Shown: positions 37,000 through 50,719 of the stretch, piece after piece
Position numbering within the stretch: position 1 is the stretch's first letter
How the letters are laid out: each line of letters opens with the position of its first letter
Program-made: the position numbers and the translations under genes
Notes under the pieces: model-generated
What the model was told of the DNA's origin: nothing
Databases searched by the model: none
The model's input: the letters and a program-made list of their open reading frames with translations, nothing else
DNA from: Epiperipatus broadwayi
Taxonomy: Eukaryota > Onychophora > Udeonychophora > Euonychophora > Peripatidae
Direction of reading: 5' to 3'
Assembly (NCBI GenBank): GCA_028023455.1
Contig: JAQFVV010012509.1
Span: 2,110,001 to 2,174,000 of the forward strand
DNA: 64,000 nucleotides

Positions 37000-39413
37000 G
37001 ACCCTTGTGGGTCGTTTTCCACTGCCATAATTTTCTGCTACCTTCAAGTGAAGTAAAGGCCCAATGGAGAACTTTAAAAATGCTATTAGAAACTTGCTGT
37101 CATTAAGAAGAATTCATTTGGATCCTCAATTCGCCGTGCACGTGCCATTCTTTAAAATGGATTCTTAAAATTGCAAGGTAAATTTCCAAGCCGCCACCTA
37201 ATAGTCAATTTAGTCTAAATAATCTATCAAGATCTCTTCTCATGTATTTTTTAACTTTGCCTTTTTATATATATATCTGTAAATATAATTTTGCTCTCAA
37301 ATAATTTCTTTATATCTAATCCTATCTCACATGCTCTTAACTTTCTTTAACTTTAGTGCGGTCAATTATTTGTTGTTATTTATTACTTGATTATATATAT
37401 ATGTTTTTTTTTTTATTAATTTGCTAATCTCAAACAAACTGGCGATTTTTAAATTATAAAAATCTTTTCTGTCATTTTTTAAGTAAACCTTCATGAAGCA
37501 AGTTATTAACGTCCATTTAAAACAATGCATTATTAATTAATATACTCACCAGATTGTTTTCGAGTCAACATTTTATTTATTATAAAAATATATTTGTTTA
37601 ATTCTGTATTTTCTACCCTGTGTAAATCCAGAACTTAAGCTAATTAACGCTTTGAAATCTTTTAAAATGTTTTGTTTTTATTCAATTCTGAAAGAGTGAC
37701 CCATTAATTATTTTCTATAACTGCTGGTCTTCTTATATTTTCCATACTCTTAAAATTTCAAATCTTGTATTTAAATATTTCAGTTATTGTAAAATCAACG
37801 AAGGTGAGATTGATTTATTTTAAATAATTGGAAAGGAAAGGGGAGAAATCTTAATGTTTCTGTTACTAAATCAGATCTTAACGTATCGTTTATTAATTTG
37901 AAATGTAAATCTTAATGTTTTTTTTACTAGGTAAAATCTTAACATATATTTTATTAAATGAAATATTCTCTCTCTATATATATTATAATTGCATTGCGTA
38001 TTATAGTATTCAAACAAGGGTCATTTATTTAAAGCAGTAAAATTTATTCAATGTTGTTAGTGGCATTCATTCGTACTGCGTTTCTGTCATTTAGCCTATC
38101 TTCGTATATATATATATTACTTGCTTCTAGTCTTCTAATTTGGGGGTTGCGACAAAGTTTGAACCCATAGATTTCTTTTCGTACCTCGTTCCATAGATAG
38201 TTGAACTATCTGGAACCACATTTATTTCGTATAAAATGCCTCTGGCAGTGATCCCGTAAGTTTGGCACATGCTATGCATATTCACTTCGTATAGATAAAA
38301 GGCCTCTCGCGTCAGTTATACCAACAAAAGTCTAGGCCACGCCATGCCTATCCACTTTTCTCTAAGCACTACCCAAGAAGGGGGTGTGAGATTTCGTTTT
38401 TCATACAGAAGCATGACCTTTTCCTCTTAGTTATTTTTAGGCTATTATGTCAGCACCGCAAACTTCGTATTATTATTATTATTTCTTTTGCTTCATGACC
38501 CAGTTTTAATGCTCTAATATTAAAATTAAGCTTTGCTTAAAAGATATATAAATGCCAATTACTTCTATTTATTAATTAAGTTTATTTCAATCATATACAA
38601 TCTCACCGTCGTAATTTATATATCTATATTTAAGAGTATCTAGATGCCTTGGGGAAAATAAAGCATTCGTCTTACTATTGTTAAAATAATTTTTCAATAA
38701 ATATTTTTGTCATAGTTCAAATATAATCTTTTAACTGTCTTTTGTTTATTTTCATGACCTCAATGGCGTGAAAATAGTTTATATCATATGTATAATGAAT
38801 CTCAGAACGCTCCCCTAAATATATGTTAGTCACCATGTTTCTGAACCATAAATCAAAGTGTTAATGGCAGTATTATCATAATTCTTTCTAATATTCCATT
38901 GGCATTTTAATATTGGACCCACCAAAGATGTGTATTTATTTGTAATATATTATTTAGCTAATAAAGAGCATATGAGAAATAATAGCGTGAATGACACTAT
39001 GTAATTATCTATCGCTTGCTCATTCACGCACACACTAATGTCTATAATTTATTTATAAATGTATAATAATTTGTCAGTATATTAAAATATATTTTATTAT
39101 CTAACTTATTTGAGTAGTTCGAATTCCTTCTTTTTCTCCACTTCCAAATGTACAGCCTAGTTGATATATATGTTAGTTTAGTCAATAGATGTCTCATTGT
39201 CTTCTCCGCTCTCCTAGTCTACCGGATTTAAAATTAATTCTCATGTGCCATCACTATTATGTTATTCATTAGGTGTTTGATCTGGAGCTTATGGAGTGGG
39301 TTCGAATCCAGGTTGGTCCCTGACCTAAAATCTTGGGCTTGACTGGGTTTGAAGTACATTTTGTGAGTTCCAGCTCATGTTAGATGGATAAACATATTTT
39401 GACCGGCACAATA
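37000..39413 (+). mobile_element. Third member of the repeat family, + orientation, with tRNA-like B box
   Basis: The well-supported part is 39170-39413. It has GTGGGTTCGAATCCAGG, a good match to the RNA polymerase III B box, then GACTGGGTTTGAAGTAC and the end GACCGGCACAATA (39401-39413). The same ~240 bp recurs inverted at 61354-61590. This is what a tRNA-derived SINE or a longer element with a tRNA-like end would show. The A box is weak. The leftward limit near 37000 is a guess from base composition, and no ORF is present. Confidence 0.5.
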
Positions 39414-40193
39414 TGAATTCTAGTTACATCTGCCTTATTATATTTTAGATATTATGACTTATATTAATGTATTTTGCATGGATATTTTATCTTTCCCTCT
39501 TTATAGAGAACTGAATGTATGATATAATTACAAGTTATATTTCTGTTGATAATAAAGTTGTTATTATTGTAAATAACATAATATGAAGACACTTTGGTCA
39601 TTTGTTTTCAACCCTGTCTAGAGATCTCATATATATATATATAAATGTAAGTGAAATTGTGTGCATTCATGTTTACATGATGCATTGAAGTAGTATTATA
39701 TAGTTCAAATAATATTGAACAATATTATTTGTGTAAAAATAAAATTACCCTTTATACTGAAATTTATATAAACTAGGCATGAAGTCTTTGTTGTAAAATA
39801 GTTAATGCAGTCTCATAGAGTTTATTTTAACAATTATAAAAAATTGACATTCGGCTTTATAATATGTTGGGTGCATAATAAGCACTTCTCTCACTCTTCA
39901 TTTAATTTATTAATCTACAAAGCACCTACACTGTGCAAGTTGCAGAAGTTATATATCTGAAAAATATTAATCACTCAATTAAGGCTGAGCACTTTCGGGA
40001 TTTCATGCCTCATAATCATAGCCATATTTATTATAATTTTGACACTGCTAACATGAGAAACTGTCTATCCTTTTTGTTGTTGAAATATTATTTTGTTTAT
40101 GGGTTAATAAATATGTAAATGGTTTTACTTGTTGGTTGTCTGATTTACTTTTAGTAGACATATACTCACTTCTGATTATTGCAATATATATAT

Positions 40194-43100
40194 ATTGTAA
40201 CAATATATAAATATGCCGTTACATTAATTTAAAATAAAAACTAAGTTTGCAAATAAAAACAAATTTATTAAAAATCTAAAAGCTAAAAAAAATTAAAGAG
40301 TTGTTAAACATATATATATATTCACACAGATGCAAAACTTTAAAAATATTTTTTTTTAATAAATAAAAGTATTTGAACGTACTTTGTTATAAAAAAGTAC
40401 AAGATTTAAAGATAAGATATTTTTGTAAATGGAAATGATTGTTTTATAAATTAATTGAAAAGCAAGCTAGCCCTTGGGGCTCTTGTATAATTAAAAAGTC
40501 TGATGAAAGATAGATAAAGAGAATAAAGAAATTAGCTTGACCAATGGAAGCACCAAGCCTCTCGGACCTTAATGAAAATGATTGGAACAGTGATGTTTTG
40601 TTTTTTGAATCCGGAGGATTGCTACAAAAAGAAAAATATTGAGTTCCAGACTGTTCCAGCTTTTTTGTGTTTGAGAGGTGTGTTAGGACGCACATATCAC
40701 ACACTCTATTTAAAAAAAATGAAATGACTGTAATACCGGAATGGAACCAGCTAATGCCACCTCCAGAACATCAGATCGGTCTTCCAATGGAGACGTCGCA
40801 GGAATTAAAAACAGGAACCTGGACTCTTCTACCATGAGCTATGAACTTTACCAATTAACAAAAAAAAAAGTAATTAAGAACTTTCGTCATTTTTTTTTTA
40901 AAGATTCAGCTAATCTAAATTTTAAAATGAACTCTTATTTGGTTTTCAAATTGATAATTAATGTTTAAATTATATATATTTGAGTTTGCTAAAAAAAAAT
41001 CATTTCCATTTTTTTTTTTTTTTCTATTAATTTTTATTTGTATAAATTGTTTAAATGCATGAAATTTAAGTTGGATATGGATGTTGCATGGATTCATTAG
41101 CAGTTAATTATGTTGTGGTTTTCATATTCGATTAGAATATATGTCATCGATGTCAATGCGGCATCTTATGATGAATGCCATTGGGTTTCTTGTATTCCCT
41201 CTGCAATTGACGTTATCAATGACTGTATTTTGATTGGTTATGTTTATTTTGAAATGTTTTTAACTGTGGAATCTGTGCACCTGATCTATACTCAACATTA
41301 TAAAACAAATTTTATAAAATTCATCTGTGTGAACGTATATAAATGTTAAATTTAAGACAGGTATGAATGGCTATATAGATTTGTAAAGTTATATTAATTA
41401 ATTAGGGGAGGGTAATCTTAGGTTATTTGTTTCGTAGTTGAATTGGGTCAATGGATTGGATATATCGATGTAATTAGTAGATGTAGTTTGAGGTTCGCTA
41501 CGTGCAGAATCGCTGTATACGTCGCACAACCCCTTTTGCCTATGGATGGGATTGTAAGTCGGCAAAAAGGACTGCAGTCTCTTCCTATGGAGTTTTTATT
41601 TCATTGTTCTTCTTGCCATACAGATGTAACATTCCTGTATTGGACAAGAGTCAATGTCTTCTCTAACTATACTGTTCAGATGTCCATTCCTGACAGTATA
41701 GTATATTGTGCTGTTATATTTTCATGCTACATTGAATACATCAATATATCAGATGGATTGACGCCGGTTTGACTGCGAACTTTTGGCCTAAGGTTAAATA
41801 AGGGATAGAATATTTTCTTTTCAAATGCAAATCTATGTAGTTTATTCATACGCGACAATCTTAAAATAAATCTAAAATTCATCTGTGTGGATGATTTAAA
41901 ATCTTAAAATAATAATTTAAATTAAAAATTAATATTAAAATCTAAATAATAAATGTTATTCCTCAAATTTAAAATGATTATATATGTGTGTAAATAAATA
42001 TTGTTTGTGTGTTAATTACTGAGAGTGGCTTATTTTATTTTATTTTTAGATATTAATATATTTTGAGAATATAAATCTTTATTAAAACTTATTTAAAAAA
42101 ATGTTTTAAATCTCTGCTACTCCACTGAGCTAGTGACTTGGGCTAACAGTCTGAAATAAATATAGTGGGATCTTAACAGCGCGTATCTGCCTACTTTATA
42201 AATTTTTCTATGTTCAAATGCCTAGATGGCGCCCTTGTAGTGCAGATACGTTAAGTCTCTTATCCTTGATCATTATAATATATATAATTTACATTGCTTA
42301 ATATTTAGATGTAATGTTTTTGAGATTAACTCATTGCAGCTGTTGTAAAATCTTTTCAAGCAAAATATGGAATACATTTGCTTTCCCGAGGTCTTTAAGG
42401 ATAGCAGAATTGGAAAATGATATTTAATAGTTATACCAAAACTCATTTATTTGGATTTCATTTCTTTTTAATTTAATTTTATAAATGTATAATATTCTAA
42501 AAAATCATATTTGACATATGTGCCATATATATCATCAATCAAGTTAGTTTAAACACTTTTATGAAATGAACAAAATGTTTTTTATTTTTTAATATGAATG
42601 AACAAAAGTAGTTTTATTATAAATATATAGGGTTCTGCTTTAAAATATACCATATTTGCCATAGATTTTAAGACCATGTTTATATTATAGTCAAGTTTTA
42701 TTAAATTGAAAGTGTGCCTGTATTCTTTTTGTTTTACATAATAATTAACCAATTAGTGTGTAAAAATAATCAAAAATATTTTATAAACATGCAAAAAAAT
42801 CATATAAAATCTTTGTGAAAATGAGATTAGAAGACATTTCCTTTTGTCATACAATAGCGGCATCCCTTAGATCTAAACCAATTTTCGCTATCTGAAAAAC
42901 ACTGACCTCTTCAGATTTTTGTCCAAATAAAATTAAAATAAAAGCATTATGGGAATTTTTAGATAAAAAAATAGAGGTCATTATTATTTACAATAAAGTT
43001 AATACTTTTTAAAATTGCAGAACAAACACACTTTTTTCAAAGAAATAAAGAACATTCTGTAATGACCAGGAGTGTGAGAAAGATTAATTCTCATTTTTAT

Positions 43101-46100
43101 TGAATGTTTCCATTATTGATCTTTACATTAGTCATTCCCAGATCTTATTACATTATGTGGTTTTGCAATTATTCAGCTGAAGGTGGCTGTAACTGTAATT
43201 ATCCATAGCATTTGTTTCTTAGTTTTGGTTCATTTGGTGAGAAAAACTTGAACTGAAATGTATATTTACATATTCCAACTAAAATTTTTAAAAGTCAATA
43301 TTGTACAGAAGAAATAATGTAATGCTAAGGGAATCTGGTATGCTTTCAAGCAAAGGGGCATTGGATTTAAAAGAGTTATTGTGCTCTTGCAAGCTCAGTT
43401 TTTGTTTAAATTTTGAAATTGAAAATCATAAAATATCTCGTATTTGTTTATATCTTGTTCAATTTTTGTAAAATTAAATGAAATATTTGTTTTTTGATAA
43501 GAACAGATTAAAATTTATTGATCAGATTTGTTTTTCTAAAAAAAAAATACAAGTGAAATAATATAAAGCAGGAAGTTATTATTGTCCAAAAAAAGATAAT
43601 GTATTATTTTTAAGATCACTTATATCATTTTTAAATTTATATTTTTCAAACCTTTAAAAAAAAAAATATGTAGAAATCCTGACAAAGAATAAAAACTTAT
43701 TCATTCAAAATAAATACACAAAATATTTACCCACTTGAACCATTGTAATTCTGTTTCAAAAGGCATTACAAAAGAATTAATACAATTTATCAATTCACCT
43801 ATGTTTATATGATTTGGAAAACAAGGGAAAGTGGATTGATTTTTTTTTGTTTGTTTTGCAAAGCAGATTATAATCTAGTTTATTGAAGAATGGTAGGTTT
43901 TGGACAGGAGTCCTATTAATCATTATTTATTCTCCAGTGTTGATGAAATGCAAACTCAATCCAAGTTTGGGATCTTCAAATTTGGGGGGGGGGGTTACAA
44001 AAATAGATACACATAAAACTGAAAATTTAATCATCCATGTCAAATAAAATTTAATTATATATGTGCAAAAAAAAAAACTAATTCAAAGTAATGCTGTCTA
44101 AAATATATTTTTCAAAGGGGTTATAGTTGAATTCTTTTCAGATGCTAAACTAAACTAAGCATGATAATATATTAATTAAACTCATAATAAAATATTGTTT
44201 TATTGTGCAGTTAATTTTACAATAGTATTCAAAACAAAGATTTTTTCTTTTTTCTGGATAATTGTAATATTCACCTAAATTCTAGATTATCAATGGAGAA
44301 GTGCAGTGTCCAGTATAATATATGTAGTGAATGTTTTTGTCCAGAATTATCCATAATCAATCTTGATGCCTGGGCTAATCCTTGAGTCAGCTTTTTTTTT
44401 CCTGATAAAAAGTTTTGTAACATGCTGGGTCTTTTTCTATTGCCCTTATATGAAATAGTGAATTGTATGAAAATTGAGAACCGTCTGTATATTATAACAG
44501 TCGGATAAAATGGAGTCTTACCGTATCTGCACTACAGGGTGCCACTAGGTTACTTACACCTAGAAAATTTATGGAGTAGGCAGATACGTGCTGTTAAAGA
44601 TCCAACTTTACATATGTTTTTATTCTGACCGTCAGCCCAATGCCACTAGCTCAGTGAGATGCAGAGATTTATAAAATATAAATTCTTATCCAATAATATT
44701 TTCAATTAAAAAAAATAAATAAATAAAAGAAGCCACTGCCAGTAATAACACACACAAACATTTATTAAACATATATAAATTTAAAATTATTTTAGTATGT
44801 TTACTTTAATTTTTTTATTATAAAATATTAAAACTTTACCTTAGATTTTAATTCACAATTTAACTGTTTTTATTTTAATTTGAAAGTTTGTACAGATGAA
44901 TTTAATATTTATTAGAATGTTGAGTATGAATAGACTACATAGATTGCATTTGAAAAGAAAATATTCTATCCCCTATTTAACCTTAGGCCAAAAGTTCGCA
45001 GTCAAATTAACGTCAATCCATCTGATATACATTGATGTATTCAATGTAGCATGAATACGACAGCACAAATACCATACTATCAGGAATGTACATCTGAACA
45101 GCATGGTTATAGAAGACATTGACTCTCGTCCAGACAGGAATACTACATCTGTCTGACGAGAAGAGCAATTTAAAAAAAAAACTCCATAGGAAGGGACTGC
45201 ATTTTTCATCTTACTATCCCATTCCATAGGCAAAAAGGGGATGTGTGGTGTATAATGCGATCCTGCACATAGAGGACCTCATACTACATTTACTAATTAC
45301 TCCAATATATCCAATCCATTTACCAATTTAACTATGAAACAAATAATCTAAGATTTATCCTTCCTTAAACTAACATAACTTTACGAATCTATGCAACCAT
45401 TCACTCCCGACTTAAATTTAACATTTTTTTTAAAAAGTTGTTTAACAAAAAAAAAAAAAATCATACCAAAAACTTAAAAGAACGGAAAATAAATCAATGG
45501 AAATGATTTAACAAACAAATAATACATTCAATAAAAAATAATTTAGTTTGGTCAGATAGGAAATACTATTGCTATAATTTAAATACTGGGAAAGTTTTAT
45601 ACTTAATGTTCATGAATGATCTAAAGTTCGTATGGTTTTAAAAGGTCTATATTTTGTAGTCACTTGTAATTTTGAACGTGAATTCCCATGCCGTCCTGAA
45701 GAGATTGGTATCCAGTTAACCGTTGGTCCTTTATGGTAGATGGTATTTTTCCGGGCCCTGATGTCCTGTGGTCCGCAATATAGGAGAACGATTGGTCATT
45801 TCTTTTTCTCTTTTTTTTATAGCAAAACTGAAGGGATTGAAGAGTGCGTCTTTCCAATCCCTTCTCCTTCAACTCTAGCACACCTCTGCTTTCACATCTC
45901 TATCTTCTCTAATTAATTTTATTTCCAAACTTTTCCTTTTATTGTAAACTTTTGGATCCAGTGGACATTACATAATGATGATGATGATCTTTTCATTGAG
46001 GTCTGTTTCCTGAGGGATTTCTTTTATTGGCTATTAGTTTCTATTGTTTTTTTTCTCTCCTATCTGACCTTTACTTATACATTTTGCAATGCCCAAGGGT

Positions 46101-46435
46101 TAGCTTACTTTTAACTAATTAAAATAATCATTTCCATTTTACAATAGCATTAATTAATTTATTGTACATTGTTTTTATGTTTAAATCTTTCAAGTCTTTT
46201 TTTTAATATTTAGTTTTAAAATTTTTTATTTTTTTTAAAATAAAGTTTTCTTTTAATAGTTTTTCATCTGTGCGATTTTATATATTAGAGTTTAGATGAT
46301 TTTTAAATTTCAATTTTTAATTCTTAAAAAAGGAGTTTTTATTTGCGAACTTTATTTTTAATTTAATGTCTAATTTTTAAAAAGAATAATGTAAAGGCGT
46401 GTGCCCCCATTGCAATATATATATATTGTAACAAT
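40194..46435. mobile_element. 6.2-kb inverted repeat: two ~2-kb arms around a 2.2-kb centre
   Basis: The left arm (about 40194-42283) and right arm (about 44488-46435) are inverted copies with moderate divergence. Landmarks in the left arm and their complements in the right: GCAAATAAAAAC (40250 / about 46338), ATGGATTGGATATATCGATG (41452 / about 45298), CTTTTGGCCTAAGGTTAAAT (41782 / about 44975), TGAGCTAGTG (42127 / about 44650) and GTGCAGATACG (42240 / about 44530). The centre (42284-44487) is plain A+T-rich sequence without an ORF. Either it is one foldback-like element with very long TIRs or two copies of a ~2-kb element inserted in opposite orientation. No frame is conserved between the arms. 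Confidence 0.82.
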
Positions 46436-49400
46436 AAGATTTGAATAAAACATTTATAATTAAAATAAGGTGGTACTCTCTTTATTAGAATGATGTTAGA
46501 GGAGTCAGTATTAACATTAATATCATGAATTAGACATTATGATAGATATTCCTATTATATTAAATAAATAATCCAATGGAAAGAAAAATGAGAAATGTCA
46601 CTTGGGTGGTTGTTCATGGCGATATTAGAAAAATTTCTTTAGGATCAAATTGTACCATTCTCTAATTTGGTTTAAGATCCCACACTTGATTATGAACTAA
46701 AAATGTAAATTTTTAAATAAAATCAAATAAACTTAATGGTGTGCTTATTTATATATCTTAGCATTCTGGTATCATTAAGTTTCACTTGCAAAATATTTAA
46801 AACTATAATAGAGCCATGATATCCTCTACATTTTGTTCAGTCCTTTACTTACATTGTGTATAATAACTTACATTTTGTTGATAAACTTTGATTAAAATAG
46901 AATTTGTTTTGTTATTTAATTGCAAGAATACGGTATTTTCAACATGCCTTTTTTTTTTTTAGATTCTTTAGTAAAATTTCTAAATAATTGTTGTTTTTTA
47001 ATATGTATCAAAGGCTTCAATTTTGATATTAAATTTAACATTTCTTATAAATTGGTTTAAATAGGTTCATAACTTTTATTAGATAATGGAGCAATATCCT
47101 AGAATGTCTGAAGCTATATGATTAAAATGTAAGAGTGACTAATTATAAATGAAAACATGCATTTATATTTGAATTTTATTCACTTAAAAAATCTAAATCT
47201 AAAATTCAGCGAAATATAATAGCTTTTAACCTAATAAAAACAATTTATATTTATTTACTAAAATATGATTATTATTAACTAAGTTCTTATTTAAAAAATA
47301 TGTTTGTAAAGAAAATTTGGGTGATGTTTTAAAGATAGTATTTTTTACTGGTCCTTTTTAACCAATGAAAATTTTTAATATGACTTGTTATTTATTTTGT
47401 CCATTTAAAACAATTTTTATATATATTGTGTCTATGTATTTAATCACAGTCATTTTAAGTACAGCTTAAAATATAGCTAATTTTTAAAAAAATTAAATAT
47501 ATAATGGTTTAAACTTACTAAATAGAAAGTTTACAAAGAGATTTTAAAGTTATTTTAGGGCAATTTAATTAATAAAGGTAATATAATATATGTCTTTTAA
47601 AAGATAAAATTAATTAAGTTTAATATTGTATAATGTATTTTAAATAATTAGTTGTTTAAGGTATTATATAAATAATTAAATATTATTCTAGAATGTTCTG
47701 AAAGTGTTACATATCTTAAAGGTGTTTTAATTAGTCTGTGAGCTTTCATGTTTTTATGCAGAAATATTGATTTATAGTTTGTTTTTTTGTTAGTAAAAAT
47801 TAGAAGCATTTAAATGTTGTGAATAATATTTTAAAAGTAACTTAAATTTATTGTATTGTTTAAATAATATTTTTGCTTTAAAATTAATATTTTAAGTTAA
47901 TAAAAATATTACATTTGTTTAAATAGGAGTATTTAATGTTATAGAAATGTTAAATAATTTAATTTATATGTAAATTATTATTTGCTAAGAACTTGGATTA
48001 ACCATCGAGATTACTGGATAACATGAGTATAAATAGAAGTGTTCGATCAGTCTAGACAGTGGAATTGATTATTAATATATTTTTTAGTCTTGTTTTGTTT
48101 GTCTAATTTGGTCTTATTTAAAGTTGTAATTTTTTTATAAAATTATTATTTTTTTAAAAGTTTAAAGTATAATTTTAAAGTATTCAATGTCTGAGTAAAT
48201 GTAATTATTTCCTATCAGCAAAATTTCATTTCGAAACTTGATGATTATGGAAGCCAATAGTGACCATCAAAGTGTCAAATGTATCTCAAAAACCATGAGA
48301 AGTTAAACCATATGACCAGAGGAGATTTAAGGATACATGAGAACTTTAAGTTTAATATGTTTAGTATGTGTGGAATGAAAGAACATTTATTTTTAATAAC
48401 TTTGCTAAACTCTAACTATAATCTGCCAAGAAAGTTAAATCTTATAAGTAATGAAAAGGATATTTGCTGAAAGTTATAAATTCAAACAGTTTTATGAATT
48501 TTAAAAGAAAGAACAAATAATGTTATGCAGTTGAATTGAAATATGTTGAATTTTTTAAGAAGTATTTATCTTTAATTAATGTGTATATATACATTTTGTT
48601 TGAAGAAAACAAGGATGAAAGTTCTTTGCTAAAAAATTAACCGATAAATAAATCTTACTCTATAAAATGCTTGATAAATGCTTACTGATGAAAAATATTA
48701 ATATTGCTATTTTTTACTATAAAAAGTCTGGATTAGCATGATAAAAATATATGTACATGAAAAATATATTTATTGATAGTTAGGCAGAGAGTCTTTAGGT
48801 CAGACTTTCCTTAAGCAAGGGTAATATATTTGTATGTAAAACTGGTGCTGGTTATTAGTATTTGGTTGATTTATATTAAAAGTGCCATCATATTTGATCC
48901 AACAATAAAAAGTTTAGAGAAAAACTGAATGTTTTTCTTGCATAGTCATTTAAGTTTTAAAATTGGATTTGAGTGTTTTTACTTGTTACAGTCATGTTTT
49001 AATTTGATTTCCAATTTTTATAGCAGTCTATTTATATTTAACCTTTTTGATACTGGAGAGTGACAAATTAATGAAAGATGAACTTTTTTTAATTTCATTA
49101 ATATAAATGTTAATCTAATAAATAGTTTTTTTAATAGTTATTACATAGAAACTCGCAAATATATAAATATATATTCCAATAACTTCAATTATTAGATATT
49201 TAAAATCATTAAACTAATGAATTGTATAATTAATATATTACAGAACTATATTTTATTATAATTAAATATATTTTAGCATTCTTTATTAACTCATTATTTA
49301 ACTAAAGGGATAGAATATTATTTACTAGCCAAATTGTGAATTGTATGCTTGTTAACTATAAAAAGTTTTCCATATAATAAATGTTGTTTCATCTTTCTTT

Positions 49401-50455
49401 CTTCAAAATAAAGCAAATGAAATCTTCTTAATATCAATAAAATTTAAACCTGTTCTGATTTGTGGATAATTTATGGAGGTTCCAATAAAACTAGTTCTTT
49501 GAATCTTATATTATTATTATTTACAATTGAAAATTTGGTTATTATGTAATATTTTATGTCTTAGTTAATTAATAAGCAAATTGGGGGTGTGTAAGTGTAG
49601 TCATTCATACTATTAAAAAAAAATTGTAGGATTTTTTTTTTTAATGTATGAATTGACATTGAACCAGTGACTTGAAGAAAACAAACATGTGCTTTTCTCG
49701 GAATTATTTATAACATTTTATGAGGAGAATTTACAATTACAAGGAAATATGCATGAGTATCATGAAAAGTTAACACATTTATTTCAAAAATTAAGTATTC
49801 AAATGCAATATAGAATTGAGATATCAATCTGTAAACTGCTTGAGATTAGAAAAAATTGACTTCATTGCAGATTTTTGCAATGACTTAGTAATGCTGCCTA
49901 AAGAAATATGGAGAAGCTTCAAGAACTCAAGAAATGACTTTAAATGAATGTAGAAGGCAAAATCAGATCTGTAACTGTTAATCTAAGCAGTTCCCTGCCA
50001 CATTTGTTAAAATAAGGTTTCTATGTTATTTCCCAGCTTTATCTAAGTAGGGAAATTGTTCCAGATTTTAATGAGAGAATTTATGACTTTCTTTTTATGA
50101 ATTTTGAATTAGAAAATAGTATCTTTCTATTGCCAAAACATAAATTATATTAAGAATTTTATAATTATATATTACTGTTTATATTTTTTAAAATTAACAA
50201 ACATGGCAATAAATTACTTTTTTATTAATACATTATTATTTTTAATAAACAAATCAAAGTAATGGCTCAATAAAACTAATAATATTCTGCCTCACAAAGA
50301 TTTAATTAATGATCAATGAAATAAAAAAAACATTTCTTACAATATCTTTGTAAAATTTTAAAATTATTATTTTAAAAAAATTGTAGGCATATTCACCTAA
50401 TGGATTTTTATGTGAGATATGTTTCATAATTTTAAATATTTTATTTTAATTATAG

Positions 50456-50719
50456 GGACTGCTAACCAGCTGAATCAGCATCAATTAAATACTTTAAATC
50501 AATTAGCAGCTCTGCAACAGCGAGGTTTTGACCCACGCCAGTTACAAGCTCGTGGACTGCACCCCATGGCTATCCAACAATTGTTATATGGACCTCGTAC
50601 TAATACCAACACAGCTGGACCAACACAGCAGGCACAAAATAGCTTGGGAATCAATGTTGGCGTAAATCATTTTGGACCAGCTCCACCCCTATCACCTCAA
50701 ACAAATCAGCTTAAAAATG
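50456..50719 (+). CDS. EIF4ENIF1: 4E-T exon d (Gln-rich)
   Basis: The acceptor is TTTTAATTATAG before 50456 and the donor AAAAATG|GTAAGA. It is 264 bp and phase 1 at both ends. Joined it reads HPGTANQLNQHQLNTLNQL, then AALQQRGFDPRQLQARGLHP, MAIQQLLYGP and a Pro/Gln-rich end PAPPLSPQTNQLKN. The Gln/Leu pattern suggests a short amphipathic helix in otherwise disordered sequence; Gln-rich stretches ahead of the conserved C-terminus are usual in 4E-T. The upstream ATG at 50419 is in the intron. Confidence 0.9.

Larger units (their letters stand above)
26096..50455 (+). other. 4E-T intron c (24,360 bp)
   Basis: A phase-1 GT..AG intron, the largest visible. It contains MITEs at 26169-26437, 26556-26790, 29682-29808 and 30831-31089, members of the ATATTGTRCCRGTC family at 28199-30300 and 37000-39413, a TIR element at 32836-34515 and the 6.2-kb inverted repeat at 40194-46435. 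The stretches 26791-28198, 31090-32835 (GC-richer near 32050-32350), 34517-36940 and 46436-50455 show no gene that I can support. Confidence 0.85.

Noticed and set aside
40741-40968. Small ORF in the left arm resembling the - strand frame at 45660-45881
   Set aside because: A short RTS-containing stretch is shared, but the similarity follows the DNA repeat, with indels that break the frame.
41443-41772. 109-codon + strand frame as a gene, with a partner frame at 44973-45233 on the - strand
   Set aside because: The two lie in inverted arms of the same repeat, but the similarity shifts frame after a short CSS..TDV block, so neither is conserved as protein.
49650-50090. Possible old retroelement fragment (stretch with short protein-like pieces)
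   Set aside because: No motif of any retroelement family could be placed with confidence.
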